Shown: positions 28,001 to 38,582 of the stretch, piece after piece
Layout of the letters: every line of letters starts with the position of its first letter
Position numbering within the stretch: position 1 is the stretch's first letter
Assembly: GCF_029227915.1 (NCBI RefSeq)
Contig: NC_079880.1
Coordinates: 14,462,001 to 14,526,000, forward strand
DNA length: 64,000 bases
Direction: 5' to 3'
DNA from: Hydractinia symbiolongicarpus
Lineage: Eukaryota > Cnidaria > Hydrozoa > Anthoathecata > Hydractiniidae
Translations under genes and position numbers: made by a program
Notes under the pieces: generated by a model
What the model saw: the letters and a program-made list of their open reading frames with translations, nothing else
Databases searched by the model: none
What the model was told of the DNA's origin: nothing

Positions 28001-30103
28001 ATACTTGGTACATCCTAAACCTTTTTGTTCAGTCAGTGGGTTATTACTTGCAATTTCTCATTGGAACTGGTCTCTACACTGGTGCATTCTCACAGACTGG
28101 CAATTTGCCGAACCAGAATCCTGAAAGCAAGAATTGGATACACAAGAACACCTTATTTTATTGTATGACGACGTGCTTTTACTTTTCGATTTTTGTGACT
28201 TACATTAAATTCAGTTACTTGAAAAAAAGATTATGACACTGATGTGTCCTTTCTTTACATTTGGCGACAAGACGAGCATTTGTCAATAAGCGTAGAGCCG
28301 GTAGAGCCGGTGAGAGAATTTTCAACGCCTTCTGAAAACACACAGAGATCTTTAATCTGTGCAAGGCGACGTTAAGAAGATTGGTGTGTGTGTGTGTGTG
28401 ATATTATGAATGCGAATTTAACCGTTAATTTGCCAACCTCAATCCCAGCACTTTTTGCTACCTGAAAAAAAGTTATGGGCATTTGCTGCAGGTGGCATTA
28501 ATGAATTCAAACATAAAGTGTTCTTCTGTAAATAGACATTGCAGGACATTGTTCTTGTTTAATTACTTCATCTACATTTTTTCTAGGGGGATGGTGGATC
28601 GCGGTTGCGCCTATGACTGCCACGTTCATCGCCAGAATAAGTCGTGGTCGTAAAATTAGCGAGCTGATTCTGTATTGCTGTTTCTTACCCGTCCTGTGTT
28701 TATTTTTATGGATGACAGCGTTTGGTGGCATTGCGATTAATATGCAGCATCTTGCGATGAATGGAAACATTACGTGTGACATGTACAACAACGGAAAAAG
28801 GTATAAACTCTTTAAACAGCTTCGCCACAATGGTTTTTCTTTGTTGTGAATAAACAAGAGGCATTGGAGACTATCCACTCGTTCTTGCATCTTTTATGAG
28901 GATAAAATAACTTTTTGTAAAATTACTATTTTCGAAAAAGGATGCAATCCAGATAACGCAAACTCCTGAACTTTCACCATTACTTTCTCTAAAATTTTTA
29001 TAACTCGCACAAAAATATGTTTAGAAAGTTTTTTTCTCCATGGAAAAAGTTTTATCTATTCTAGGAACAGCAACTACACTGTCTGGACAACTCAATACAA
29101 AAATGTCGATAATTTGGAATGTCTAGATGAATCAGCTCGATTTTTCGCCATTATCGATAAATACGACGGTGTTGCAAAGCTTCTTTATTTTTTTTCCATG
29201 CTGTCTATGCTATTACAATATGCGACACACGCTGACAGCGCTTCCCTTGTTGTTGATATAATCTCCTCGAATGGGAAAGACAACCCTCCTATCATGCAGA
29301 GAGTCCTGTGGACGCTCACACAAGGAGCTGTTGCGACCGCGTTGATTAAATACTCCGAACATACTCCGAATGCAGAAAGTACAACTGACGCAATTTCGCC
29401 CATCTCCATCATAGTTGCATTTCCTATGATCATAATATTGAACTGTTCGTGCATTGCCTTATGGAGAGTTTTGAGTAACGAGCGTTGTTTCAACTTAGAC
29501 ACGGAGTTTGTGGAGTGGCATATGTACTACGGAAACATAAACAAGGTTTCTTTGTGGAAGGATACTTTGATTGCGTTAGTGTGTCCATGGTTAATCATGG
29601 GCGACATTCGGTTCAAACTGAACGAGGACAAAAAGTGGCATTACAAGATTTGGGCGTATTTTAGTTTTGGTCTCTTGTTTTACTTGTGGATAATATTATT
29701 AATAGTGGGAGAGTTCGTCAACAATGTAGATAAATTCGGATGGATTAGTTTATTGGGATTTTTTGTTTACTCTGCGTATTACCGACAGATTTTACGACGT
29801 CGCCGACACATTGCTGGAAATATTATCGAGGACGTCATTGTCATGGTAATTTATCCGTTAACTATTTTGCAAATGCACGAAGAATTACATGTCGAACCGC
29901 AAAGTGACGCGCCACACCTTCCTCCGGATGAAGAGGATCAGTTTGAACCAGGATCGCCTTCGTCCGGTTATAATAAGCCTGACTTTTCTCCATCTGTGGT
30001 GAAACTTGATATGGATGATATTATCGAAGAAAAGAGTGAAGAACGGAGCAACAGATCAGGAGTACATAACAATGGCTATGCAGAGTCGACACTGTCTTTT
30101 TAG
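25070..30103 (+). CDS. BCCT-family (betaine/carnitine/choline-type) transporter, 781 residues
   Basis: Seven GT-AG exons join without phase conflict: 25070-25137, 25711-25958, 26564-26720, 27358-27779, 27965-28162, 28587-28800 and 29065-30103 (TAG). In order the product shows the first span (YCNPLTAIGSFVLVWALVIW), YYAGVKEPIDHY (family form GVxEPxxHY), LTLFHWGIHGFAIYTLP, RKGLPITMRTTLYPLLG, the FYWGWW signature at about residue 364 formed across an exon junction, and ATFIARISRGRK. The spans end in a hydrophilic acidic tail (residues about 706-781). BCCT proteins move zwitterionic quaternary ammonium or sulfonium compounds, often Na+-coupled. Osmolyte or metabolite uptake at a cell membrane is inferred, not shown. 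Oddities: the glycine-rich GMGIG-type segment reads CTGLSAAK, and the third tryptophan expected after GWWIS is valine (GWWIAVAP). Intron 2 carries a SINE. Confidence 0.92.
25399..25471. mobile_element. Very short inverted-repeat element, CAACCTC family
   Basis: Opens caacctcgtctccaggag and closes with ctctgaaaacgaggatgg, an imperfect inverted copy. It lies in intron 1 of the BCCT gene. Confidence 0.5.
25604..25680. mobile_element. Very short inverted-repeat element, CAACCTC family
   Basis: Opens caacctcgtacccagagctt and closes with agcactgggaaagagattgg. It lies in intron 1 of the BCCT gene, about 130 bp after the previous unit. Confidence 0.55.
26341..26515 (+). mobile_element. tRNA-derived SINE, family 1, 3'-truncated
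   Basis: Head gatagccctgtggtgg with B box ggttcaaaccc near 26393, then agtcatgccaaatgctataaatgtgtgaatc as in the copy at 1644-1896. It breaks off after ggtggctgtctagtcgatcaa. It lies in intron 2 of the BCCT gene, ending about 50 bp before the acceptor of exon 3. Confidence 0.8.
27795..27940. repeat. (GTT/GTC)n imperfect microsatellite
   Basis: Imperfect GTT repeats interspersed with GTC fill most of the 185-bp intron 4 of the BCCT gene. Confidence 0.85.
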
Positions 30104-30365
30104 TAATATCAAAACAAACACTGATACATGTTTATTTTTGCTGAAATTGAAAGTTTAATACTTGCAGTCTACAAAAAAACAAGCTTACTTTGTTGAAAGG
30201 TAGTAGAAATTCGAAATAGAATCGAAGGGGTGACTTTTGACAGTGGATACAAGATTTTTTTATATATCTATAATTTTATGTAATTTGTAAAATTTAGTAA
30301 ATGTTATATAACTCATACATAATTTTTTCGTGACCTTGAACCTTGAACACAGAAGAAGGAACATA

Positions 30366-31010
30366 AATGATAAACCTTAGTCCGTCTCAGCTTAATCGAA
30401 TATAGCAAATATTTTTGATCATATTTACTTATCATATCTAAAAAAACAGAAGTGGTCTCCATCAAACTTTCTCAAAAATATTTGACACTTAAAAGGTCTA
30501 AGTTATTCCACATTTTTGCTGCTCGAAATGGGAAGGCGGTATTGCTAAATCCGTTTTGACCAAGGAACGCGTAAACCTGTTTTTAGAAGCTTCTTTTATT
30601 TAGTGATTGTGGCAATTTTTTGCCAAAAAGAATTTTGAACGCATATAATCAGGAGCAATGTGGTTCATGGTTTTGAAAACTAATATGGCATCGTTTTTGA
30701 TGAGTAAATTATTCAATGAATAGACATATTTTATTCGTTTTTTAGTTTTCATAATATATCTTAGGTGGCACAAGCCCATGCTGAGGAGCAGAAGTTGACA
30801 CCACAAATGCATTATTCATGCATTATTTACTTCAGATTCTGGTAGTAAGTTTAAAATATTTAATAAGGAATTTTTCCATTTGTATCATTTATGTGCTTTT
30901 TTAATTTATTTTTTGATCAAATATTTAACTTTTTTACTCAAAGCTGCAACATAAGGCTCTGTGGACCTGTGTAGTTTACAAGAGTTAAATGCATTCGACC
31001 CTTTAACAGT
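30366..31010 (-). pseudogene. Second, decayed 3' fragment of the 8.8-10.6 kb LINE
   Basis: The nucleotide sequence aligns with 8798-9870 from atgataaacctta onward. The encoded NNLLIKNDAILVFK and MNHIAPDYMRSKF match the first copy almost exactly. Large internal deletions and frameshifts interrupt it, and the RT core is gone. It lies 260 bp past the BCCT stop codon in antisense orientation. Confidence 0.85.
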
Positions 31011-32267
31011 ATCAAAACAGATTTAAAACCTTTTTAGGGTCACTGAAAAAGCACAAAAAAAGTTCTGCTGGTCGAGTTTGGTAACAATAGTAAGAATAAA
31101 ATCAGAAACATCGACTACTGCCGTTTTCGTGTAAATGAATCGTTTTCTAATGTTATCTTGCAGAATATAAAGGCCGCAACAAAATACGAAGTAGTTAAAA
31201 AGTAAAAGGTGGGATAAAACAAGCAAAAAGTTTGTGAAGGAAGCTAAATTTATGATAAGACTAAAATAAAAAATCTCTTGTTCCGAAACAATCTGTTCTT
31301 CACCATTTTCATTGGTTTCGGTGTGTCGTGTGTTCGAATTTAAGTCATTCGGATGTTCAAGTGCACACCTTAGATTAGTACTTGCAATTCATTGATATCG
31401 TTTGTATCGTTTAAAGATACATTATAACAATCGCGTTAAAAAGAAAGGAACGATCGACATTTTTACGGTTAGGTTTTCCAATCAGAAAGTGAGCTATGAC
31501 TGTGGTTTGTAAATATAACATCTTCAAAATAAAGAGGCAAACTATTTGAATTTTGTCTCGAAAGTAAATAGAACATACATAGATCGGAAAACAAAGAAAG
31601 GGAGAAAATTAAGAGACTTTACTTTTAAGTACTTCTTTAAGGAAAATCAAGAACAATCTGAGAAAATTTTAAAAGTAAAAAACGTTTGAAGGCTTCCTTT
31701 AAGTTGAGTGTTTTTAAAAACCTGTATATATATTGCATGCCATTTGTTAGTACTTTGCAAGTGTACAAAATATCTCGAACCTTATTTTTTATGTTTCAGT
31801 TCATTGAGTTTTTACATGATTATGTAAATTCAGGGTGTTTATATTCTTTGCATCACAATATGTGAGAAAAAACGTTGCAGAATTTCGGTATACACATTAA
31901 ATTTAGGGTCCCGAGTCCTTGCTTCAGAATACCAGGTCCTGAGTCCCAACCAGGGTCTCGGGTCCGCGCCAGGGTCGCGGATTCCAATATTTTTTGATAA
32001 AAAAAAAACAAAAAAAAAAACGAAAGGAAAATGAAAGTTGTGACAACCACGTGGATTCAACCTTTTAAACGGCAAGTATATCATAATTTTTCTCTTATTA
32101 CAATTTCATAATCGAGTCATTACTCTTTTTCAAGGTGAAGAATCAGCTAGATACATAAATTAGTATACGTTGTTTAAAGGCATAAAAATTATAAATAATT
32201 TTGCTGGGCCAGGGTAGCTGGTTGGCTAGCTTGACAATTTGTGAATTGAGACGAAAAGGGAAACCAC

Positions 32268-32390
32268 TACCCATCTGGAAAACGGTTTCCCATTTGGGAA
32301 ACTTCACGGTTTCCCATTTGGGTAACTGTTACCCTAAACAGGCAAGATATATGGCAATGGTTTCCCAATCAGGAAACCACTAAAATCGAA
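32268..32390. repeat. Cluster of GTTTCCCATTTGGGAAAC palindromes
   Basis: Within about 120 bp the words aacggtttcccatttgggaaac, cggtttcccatttgggtaac and ggtttcccaatcaggaaacc follow one another. Each is self-complementary or nearly so. A further cgtttccctttt word lies near 32588. Confidence 0.6.
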
Positions 32391-32834
32391 AGGAATCTGC
32401 GCAGAGCTGGTTAAAAGAAGCACACTACAAATTCTCAACTACAAATTTTTAACCAATAGAAAGGGAATATTTTCCCGCAAAGTTTCGCCGCAGGAAAAAA
32501 AATTATCGTAGCCTCTTTCCACAATTCTGTGAAATGGTCTTATTAAAATTAAATAATTAGTTTAGGAAACAGTTAACATGGGCAACCGTTTCCCTTTTAG
32601 TGTTATCTCCCGGATTGATAGAGGCGACATCATATTTCCACATTTATGAAGTTTGCTAGCTAGGCATGTCAAATTGTTTTCTGTTAAGAGGCACAATAAA
32701 AGAATACATAAATAAACATCTTCATGTTTGCACGCCTGTCATTTTATTTTCTACCTACCTGGATGGTTACCTGGATCACAGAAATTTTTTAACATTTTTC
32801 TCCCCCTTTAGACTTGTTTGAATGTTTGCATTTT

Positions 32835-32990
32835 TTGACAGGCAAAAAGATGTGGGCACTGGTGAAGTGAGGTACTTTTCAGTTTGTATCTTCGCACAAA
32901 GGTATGTATTGTTACCGCTTTAAATGAATATAGGCATATCTCAATTTGTCAATCAGAAATTATCCATCTACACTCAATGATTAACAATGT
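32835..32990 (+). repeat. Dispersed repeat R1, copy b
   Basis: Shares ggtgaagtgaggtactttt, cgcacaaaggta and cagaaattatccatctacactcaatga with 12040-12175. Confidence 0.6.
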
Positions 32991-33065
32991 GTCCGTAAAA
33001 AGAATTGGGCTGAAAAATCCCCATTTCATCAGCACATCATTCTGCCTGTCATGCAATTGTTAAAG

Positions 33066-33408
33066 ATAGATAGACAGATGTGCATATTTTAAATGGCTAA
33101 CCTGTATATTGAGGGATATACCCTGTCTATTATTTCCAGGAAGGGCCATGTCTTCAATGGGGAGTCCTAGAATATTTGATGCTCATTTCGAGATACACAG
33201 ACCCAATTAGGTTCTGTGCTCTGTCAGACAGCTACCTACAACATCCAACAGCCGCATCTTCTTCCAATTTCCCTTACTTTGCTTGGGTTAACCTAGGGCT
33301 AAGGTAACATTCACTTGCCCATATTAAATCGCCGCCAAGGGGAATGGAACCTTGGTCTCCCACGCAAAGTGCGATAGTTCTACCCACTAAGCTGCAGCAT
33401 CACAAAGA
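33066..33408 (-). mobile_element. tRNA-derived SINE, family 2, reverse copy
   Basis: The reverse complement reads gatgctgcagcttagtggg, a B-box-like ggttccattcc, gggcaagtgaatgttacc, ggttaacccaagc and a tail of atct repeats (33066-33082 on plus). This is the same order as at 4444-4750. Confidence 0.8.
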
Positions 33409-34378
33409 GGCCACTAAGGCAACATTACGCCACAAAGAAGGGCTTACTGTGGAAAATGTAAACATTAAAACCTGAATTGTCTTAACTTTTGTGGTATGTC
33501 ACATCTGTAAAATTACACAGAGACAGCTATTCCTGCTGTGTAACCATTTCGCATATAGACAAAATACAGGTTGCTTATAAGATAGGAGTTTACTTTAAAA
33601 ATAAAAGGGCATAACATAAATTATTTATGTGTTACAGGACAAAAAGTTACTTTTTAAGTCTGTTAGAATTTTTTAAAAAACCCTTTGTTCTTAAAGCTTA
33701 ACTTATGAAAAACAATTTAATGTAAAGAAGCTTGAAAAGCTGTCTATGAGTGTTTTTAATTTTTCAAAAGTCTTCATTCATTTTCAAGATTTTTGACATA
33801 ATTTTCTTAATTATGCGAAGTACTTTTTTAGGGATTTCTCATCGTATGTTGTGATGCAAATATGTTCTTACCTATACATCTTACAATACAAAGTTTCTGT
33901 TACAGGCATAGTTGGTGTGTTTATTTTCCTTTGAAGTTGCTGGAAAATGTCTATATATATATTGGCAGAAATCAGACTTCTACATCACGTGATTCAGGCG
34001 TTACGATGAGTTTTAGTTGTGAGTGTGACAAATCGCACCCGCTAAAGTCTCTAAACTTAATGTTTTTCTTTCACCAGGCTTTCTTTGGTTCTTTAAAACA
34101 TGGTATTTATTATTAAAATCCATATTAACTTTATATCAGATGCTGAAAGAAAATCACTAGCTAACGAAACAATATTGGAGCATACGTCACCCTGCTGCCA
34201 TCTTCAAATTAAACTTGGGGAATTCTGTTCTCTATAACTCATTAATTTTTTGACCAATGAAGTGAACCATGTTCATATGTAATACGATACCTTTTGTTAA
34301 AAGGCTTTTTAAAAAATAACTCGTACTTACTTGGGAAATGTTAAAATTAAGAAGTCTTTTTGTATAACTGTTAGTCTA
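33409..34378. other. Non-coding stretch, nothing recognised
   Basis: AT-rich sequence with only short, unsupported open frames. Confidence 0.4.
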
Positions 34379-35843
34379 TTCTTCATAACACAACTCAGCA
34401 GTTTTGACTACTTCGTCATCATCCTCATCAACATCACCATCCGTGATTTCAATTAAAGATCAACTGCCAGTAGGCCTAGCTTTGTCTTCATTTAGACGTG
34501 GTATCTTCTCTGACGGCACACTTGTTCACTTGAACCTTCTCTTCTCCAAATATTTATCAACAGCATTTTTATTAATCTCCTCTTTTTCTTGTATCGACCA
34601 TATTTTGTCATTGATCATCAGATTCTCCATAGTTTTATGTTTCATGCTTCATGCTTAATCTTTTATCTAATAACAACACCGTTTACAGACTGAACTCTCT
34701 TGACTGTAGAATTTGACCCAGAAAGAGACAGAACTAGCTCAACCAACAGACGGATGTTTTTGTACTCCCACAATTTGTATTGCAACACTTTCATCCATAG
34801 ATTTGATGGGCTGACTGCAGTGTGATGAGACATTGCATAATTTTGGAAAGCTTTCCATTCAATCATGGCATCTCTTTCAATAAAGCAAGCATGGGTGTAG
34901 ATGACACTTATCAGGCCTATCAATTAGGGGAGAGCAATTGCTCTTGCTCACACAAAGGCTCGCCCAATTCTGAGAAATGAGAAACTACCTGAGCCATTAA
35001 AGGCTCCCCCAATTCCCAAAAAAGTTTTTCTGGCTGAGCAATATCAATTCATCTTACATGGAAATCAATGTTCTTTCTTATTATTTACAGTAAAAAGGAA
35101 CCAAAATATATGAAAAAGATAAAATAAAATAGATAAAAAAGACTTTGTGATAAAACATGTGTTTATAAACTTATTCTATTTATTCAGATTTCTTGGCCAG
35201 TTTAAATTATTGTAACCTTTGGGGAGCGATTTATTGCTCTGGTGTTATTTTCTTATTGTTAGGCCTGACTTATCTGGTCGAAGCCTGTATTTAAATTAGT
35301 CATGTTTACAAGCGGCACAGTTGGATCGTCGTCTTTCAAAAACGATGGTTTTAATTGACCATCGTTTAACTTAAATGATGCCAAGTGGCTTGTATGCATC
35401 TCCTCATTGTCTGTGTTGATAACATCTGTAAGATTGCTTATGGATTCTTTGATTACTGGACTGACACTATATGCCATTGAACATTCTGACTCAAATTTTT
35501 TGAAGGGGTCGTAATTAGTTCGAGAATGTCTAGGTAACAACATGTTTTGCAAAGAAAGGCGTACGACATTAGTTTACGTAAAAATCCAATGACTTTTGCT
35601 TGAGTGTCAGATTTCGTATTTTTATCAGCAACAACATTTTCAAATGTTGTTGTTATGGTGGGCCACAAAGCTAATAGTTTCTGGAATGCTGTAAAGCTGT
35701 GTCCCACAAATCTGTTCCAGTAAGTTTACAAGTGTGTGGTGCTTTATGTTTAATGCTTCAGGTGCTGCCTCAATCTCACTTTTAATTTTGCCTGAGTTTT
35801 TAAGTATATTAAAAACGCGGATAAAATGTGTGAACATCGACAA
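34379..35843 (-). pseudogene. hAT-superfamily transposase relic (KIAA1586/ZNF862-like)
   Basis: Broken minus-strand frames follow the order of a hAT-type domesticable transposase. At 35640-35843 a helical piece FTHFIRVFNILKNS. At 35453-35707 FTAFQKLLALWPTITTTFENV and FLRKLMSYAFLCKTCCYLDILELIT. At 34663-34923 the C-terminal dimerisation-like segment LWEYKNIRLLVELVLSLSGS with NSTVKRVQSV, in place of the usual SNAxVERxFS. At 34379-34560 AVDKYLEKRRFK and RLNEDK. Stops and frameshifts separate the pieces and the N-terminal zinc finger is not seen. No terminal inverted repeats were identified. Confidence 0.65.
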
Positions 35844-36013
35844 AGTCAGTATTTGTGAAAGAATCTTTTACAGCCAATTCAATGCGGTGGTTTGCAGTCT
35901 TTTTAAAAGATGTTACTCGGTAACATATTTTACACAGCTATATAAAAAAATCACTTTACATTTTATACGATTTTGCACGTGTGATCAATCCTCTCATGGC
36001 AAGGCCCGGGATT

Positions 36014-37100
36014 CAGGGAATTTCACTTATGAAACAACACGCATGCTACACATCGCATGCCTAAATCTATTTTAGAGAATTTTTAAGTGTTTAAGTGTGT
36101 AAAAGTGCTAAAGATAATAACAAAACACCTTGGTTCGTTGTAGGTAGTAATTTATAATAAGCTTTTTGAGCAGTGAATGAGGAGACTCTGACTCGTGCCA
36201 CATTGTACTCACTGCTATGGTCTGCCATTTTGTTTATAGTGTTATTTCCCTTAACCTGAGGGAGAGAAAGCGTTCAGATGAGCTAAGAACGAGGCTAATA
36301 TCCGTAGAATTAAAGATGTTATTCAGATAAGAAGATTGAATTGGCTGGGGCACTTAAAAGAATGGAGGAGGATAATTGGGTAAGAAAGTGTAGAGACTTG
36401 ATAGTTTCTGGGGCAAAGCCCAGAGGCAGACCGAGAAAGACTTGGCAGGAGGTTATAAGGACAGACTTGATACAGAGGAAGTTGAGTTTAGGTCTAACAC
36501 AGTCTAGATCAGATTAATATACCCCGTCCAACCCATGCTAGCATGGAAAACGGACGTTAAGCCAAGAATAATGATAATGATGATGAACCTTGTCCCCAGG
36601 GCTACATTTTTCCCATAGGTTATCTTGTATATATTCGTAACAATGGTAAAACCGGGGGTCAATTTTTATTTATTAAAAGCATGTTCTTTTACAGTTAAGA
36701 ATTTTAAAATAAAATGCTCAACACACATTTAATTTAACACACGCAGAAAAAACATGGCATTAAATTTACAAACATTTATTTAACACAGGAAGAACACTGC
36801 ATTTAATTAACATTTTTAAAATGATTTAATTTTGCCACAAATGGTTTTAAACTGTTTTTAATGATACAGTTGAAGCTCATGATGTTAAACGATTGATTTT
36901 TCAAATAAAGTTTTTAATTGTTAAATGCTTTTTGCATTGCTGTAAGCATTAACTTAACTATGCTCTAGAAATATAACTTCTTATAATTTCTTTGGTATTT
37001 TTTCATCTTTTTATGTGATAAAGAGCGTATTCAGCATGTGCGCCTGGATGGATATTGCGCGTGTCTGGGCGTGATCGCAGGCGACTTATAGAATTCCCTG
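36014..37100. mobile_element. Inverted-repeat element M1, copy 1 (carries nested LINE tail)
   Basis: Ends CAGGGAATTTC and GAATTCCCTG are inverted. The interior matches 42035-42943, for example gctacacatcgca, ggtctgccattttgttt, aatgatacagttgaagct and a GC-rich gcgcgtgtctgggcgtg end. A 330-bp insertion interrupts it at about 36257-36584. No transposase frame was found. Confidence 0.75.
36257..36584 (+). pseudogene. 3' tail of a non-LTR retrotransposon nested in M1
   Basis: It encodes the C-terminus typical of one LINE group: RMEEDNWVRKCRDL, then KPRGRPRKTWQEVI and a stop soon after TQSRSD. It ends in an atgatgatga-rich tail at 36570-36585. One frameshift lies near LGHLKRM. Comparison with M1 copy 2 shows uninterrupted element sequence on either side, so this is an insertion into M1. 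Confidence 0.75.
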
Positions 37101-38582
37101 GCCTTTAAAACTGCTCAATTTGATTTGCTGGAATAATTTAAACGGATGACTTTTAAAAAAAGGTTACTCTTGACACACAAAAAACAAATGTATATAATGG
37201 TCCATAAAAAAAATGCAGAAAGTAAAGTCTAGAAAAGTCATATTGAAAAGTAAAGTGTAAGGTTAAAACAGATAAAAAAGGTTAGAAGTAGAAGAAGAAA
37301 AGTAAATTTAGAAGGTACGAGAAATTACTTTCACTTACAGAAGTGGAAAGTGGGCACATCTGAAGTAAAAAAGTAAAAGTTGGAAGTAGAAGTTAAAGGC
37401 GAGAAGTTTGAAGTTGGTTAGAATTTATATACACAGGATTTGAATTCCGAAAAAAAAGTGAGAACTTTGATATTTCTAGACGTTTACCTTTTTATGTACG
37501 CCAGAAAAAAGCCACTTAAATCCTCAAATCTGACCTTATGAGCATTGTCAATGATGTAATAAGGGGGTCAGAATTAATTTTTAAACTTCTTGAAAAACAT
37601 AATTCAAACTTTCTTGCAGTGTGTAATTACATTTTTGAAATGTAACTGCTATCATGAATTCTTTTTGTGTACTTCCAGAGAACCTTGAAACTATGTGTTT
37701 TGCAGTTGCAGCACAATGATGTTTCTTACGTAGGTTGGGGAGGGGTATATTGAGGTGTAAACAAATCTTTAGAAAGCATTTGGCTATTTGCTCAAACATC
37801 CCAAAGAAAGATTTGGTGTATAGGTGCTTTCATTCTTCTTGTTTAAGGATGTGTGATTATTTTGAGTATGCTATTTTGTACTTGCACGCCTTTATTATTT
37901 TTCAACCTACCTATATTTTCTACTTGAAAAAAGATCCTGTTACAGGCTGACCACTCCTCCTTAAATTCCTTAAATAACCTTAGAAAAAGAAAATCTCCTT
38001 AAAAGTATTTTTAAAAAAATTGAAATTTTAGCTATTCTCCTTAATTTCTCCTTATTTCTTAATTTTTCTCATCGTAACTTTTTTGGAAATGTGTTCATGG
38101 ATTGCTCATCACCAGTGAGATAAGACATATTTCTCTGTTACCTAAAGTCCTATATTTTCTACCTTTCAGGCATAATTTATATGTATAAATGTATATTTTT
38201 CTTATCATAGAACATAGTATGTAACATTAAAGATAGAGAATTGAAATTGGTTTTCTCCTTAATTATCCTTATTTTTTTAATTTTTTTTTGTATTCTCATT
38301 CGCAGCAAAATATCCTTAAAAAATGTCAATTTGTCTCCTCTATTTCATTCTGCTTAAATTCGACAATGAGAAAACAAAATAAAATGAGTTGTATTTTATT
38401 CTGAACTGTAATGTCTAAAGTATGTGCTTTGCATGTTGTTTGAGTGTTTGAGAAATTAAGTTTTATCACTTTACAAATAACATAAATACTCCAAGAAGAT
38501 TATGCAACAACATGTGTCACATGAATAGGTTTTACTTTACTGTGACTTTTTTTAACTTTTAGATAATTTTTGTCTTCATTCG
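37101..38582. other. Upstream region of the Tudor/AlbA_2 gene, nothing recognised
   Basis: Contains an A/G-rich stretch (37210-37400, many aaagtaaa words) and a CAGGCTGACCACTCC-type repeat end at 37943. No exon or core promoter could be assigned. Confidence 0.4.

Larger units (their letters stand above)
31011..33065. other. Intergenic stretch with repeats, no gene recognised
   Basis: No exon chain was recognised. It contains imperfect ggtcc/gagtcc repeats at 31908-31985, a palindrome cluster at 32268-32390 and a copy of dispersed repeat R1. Confidence 0.5.
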
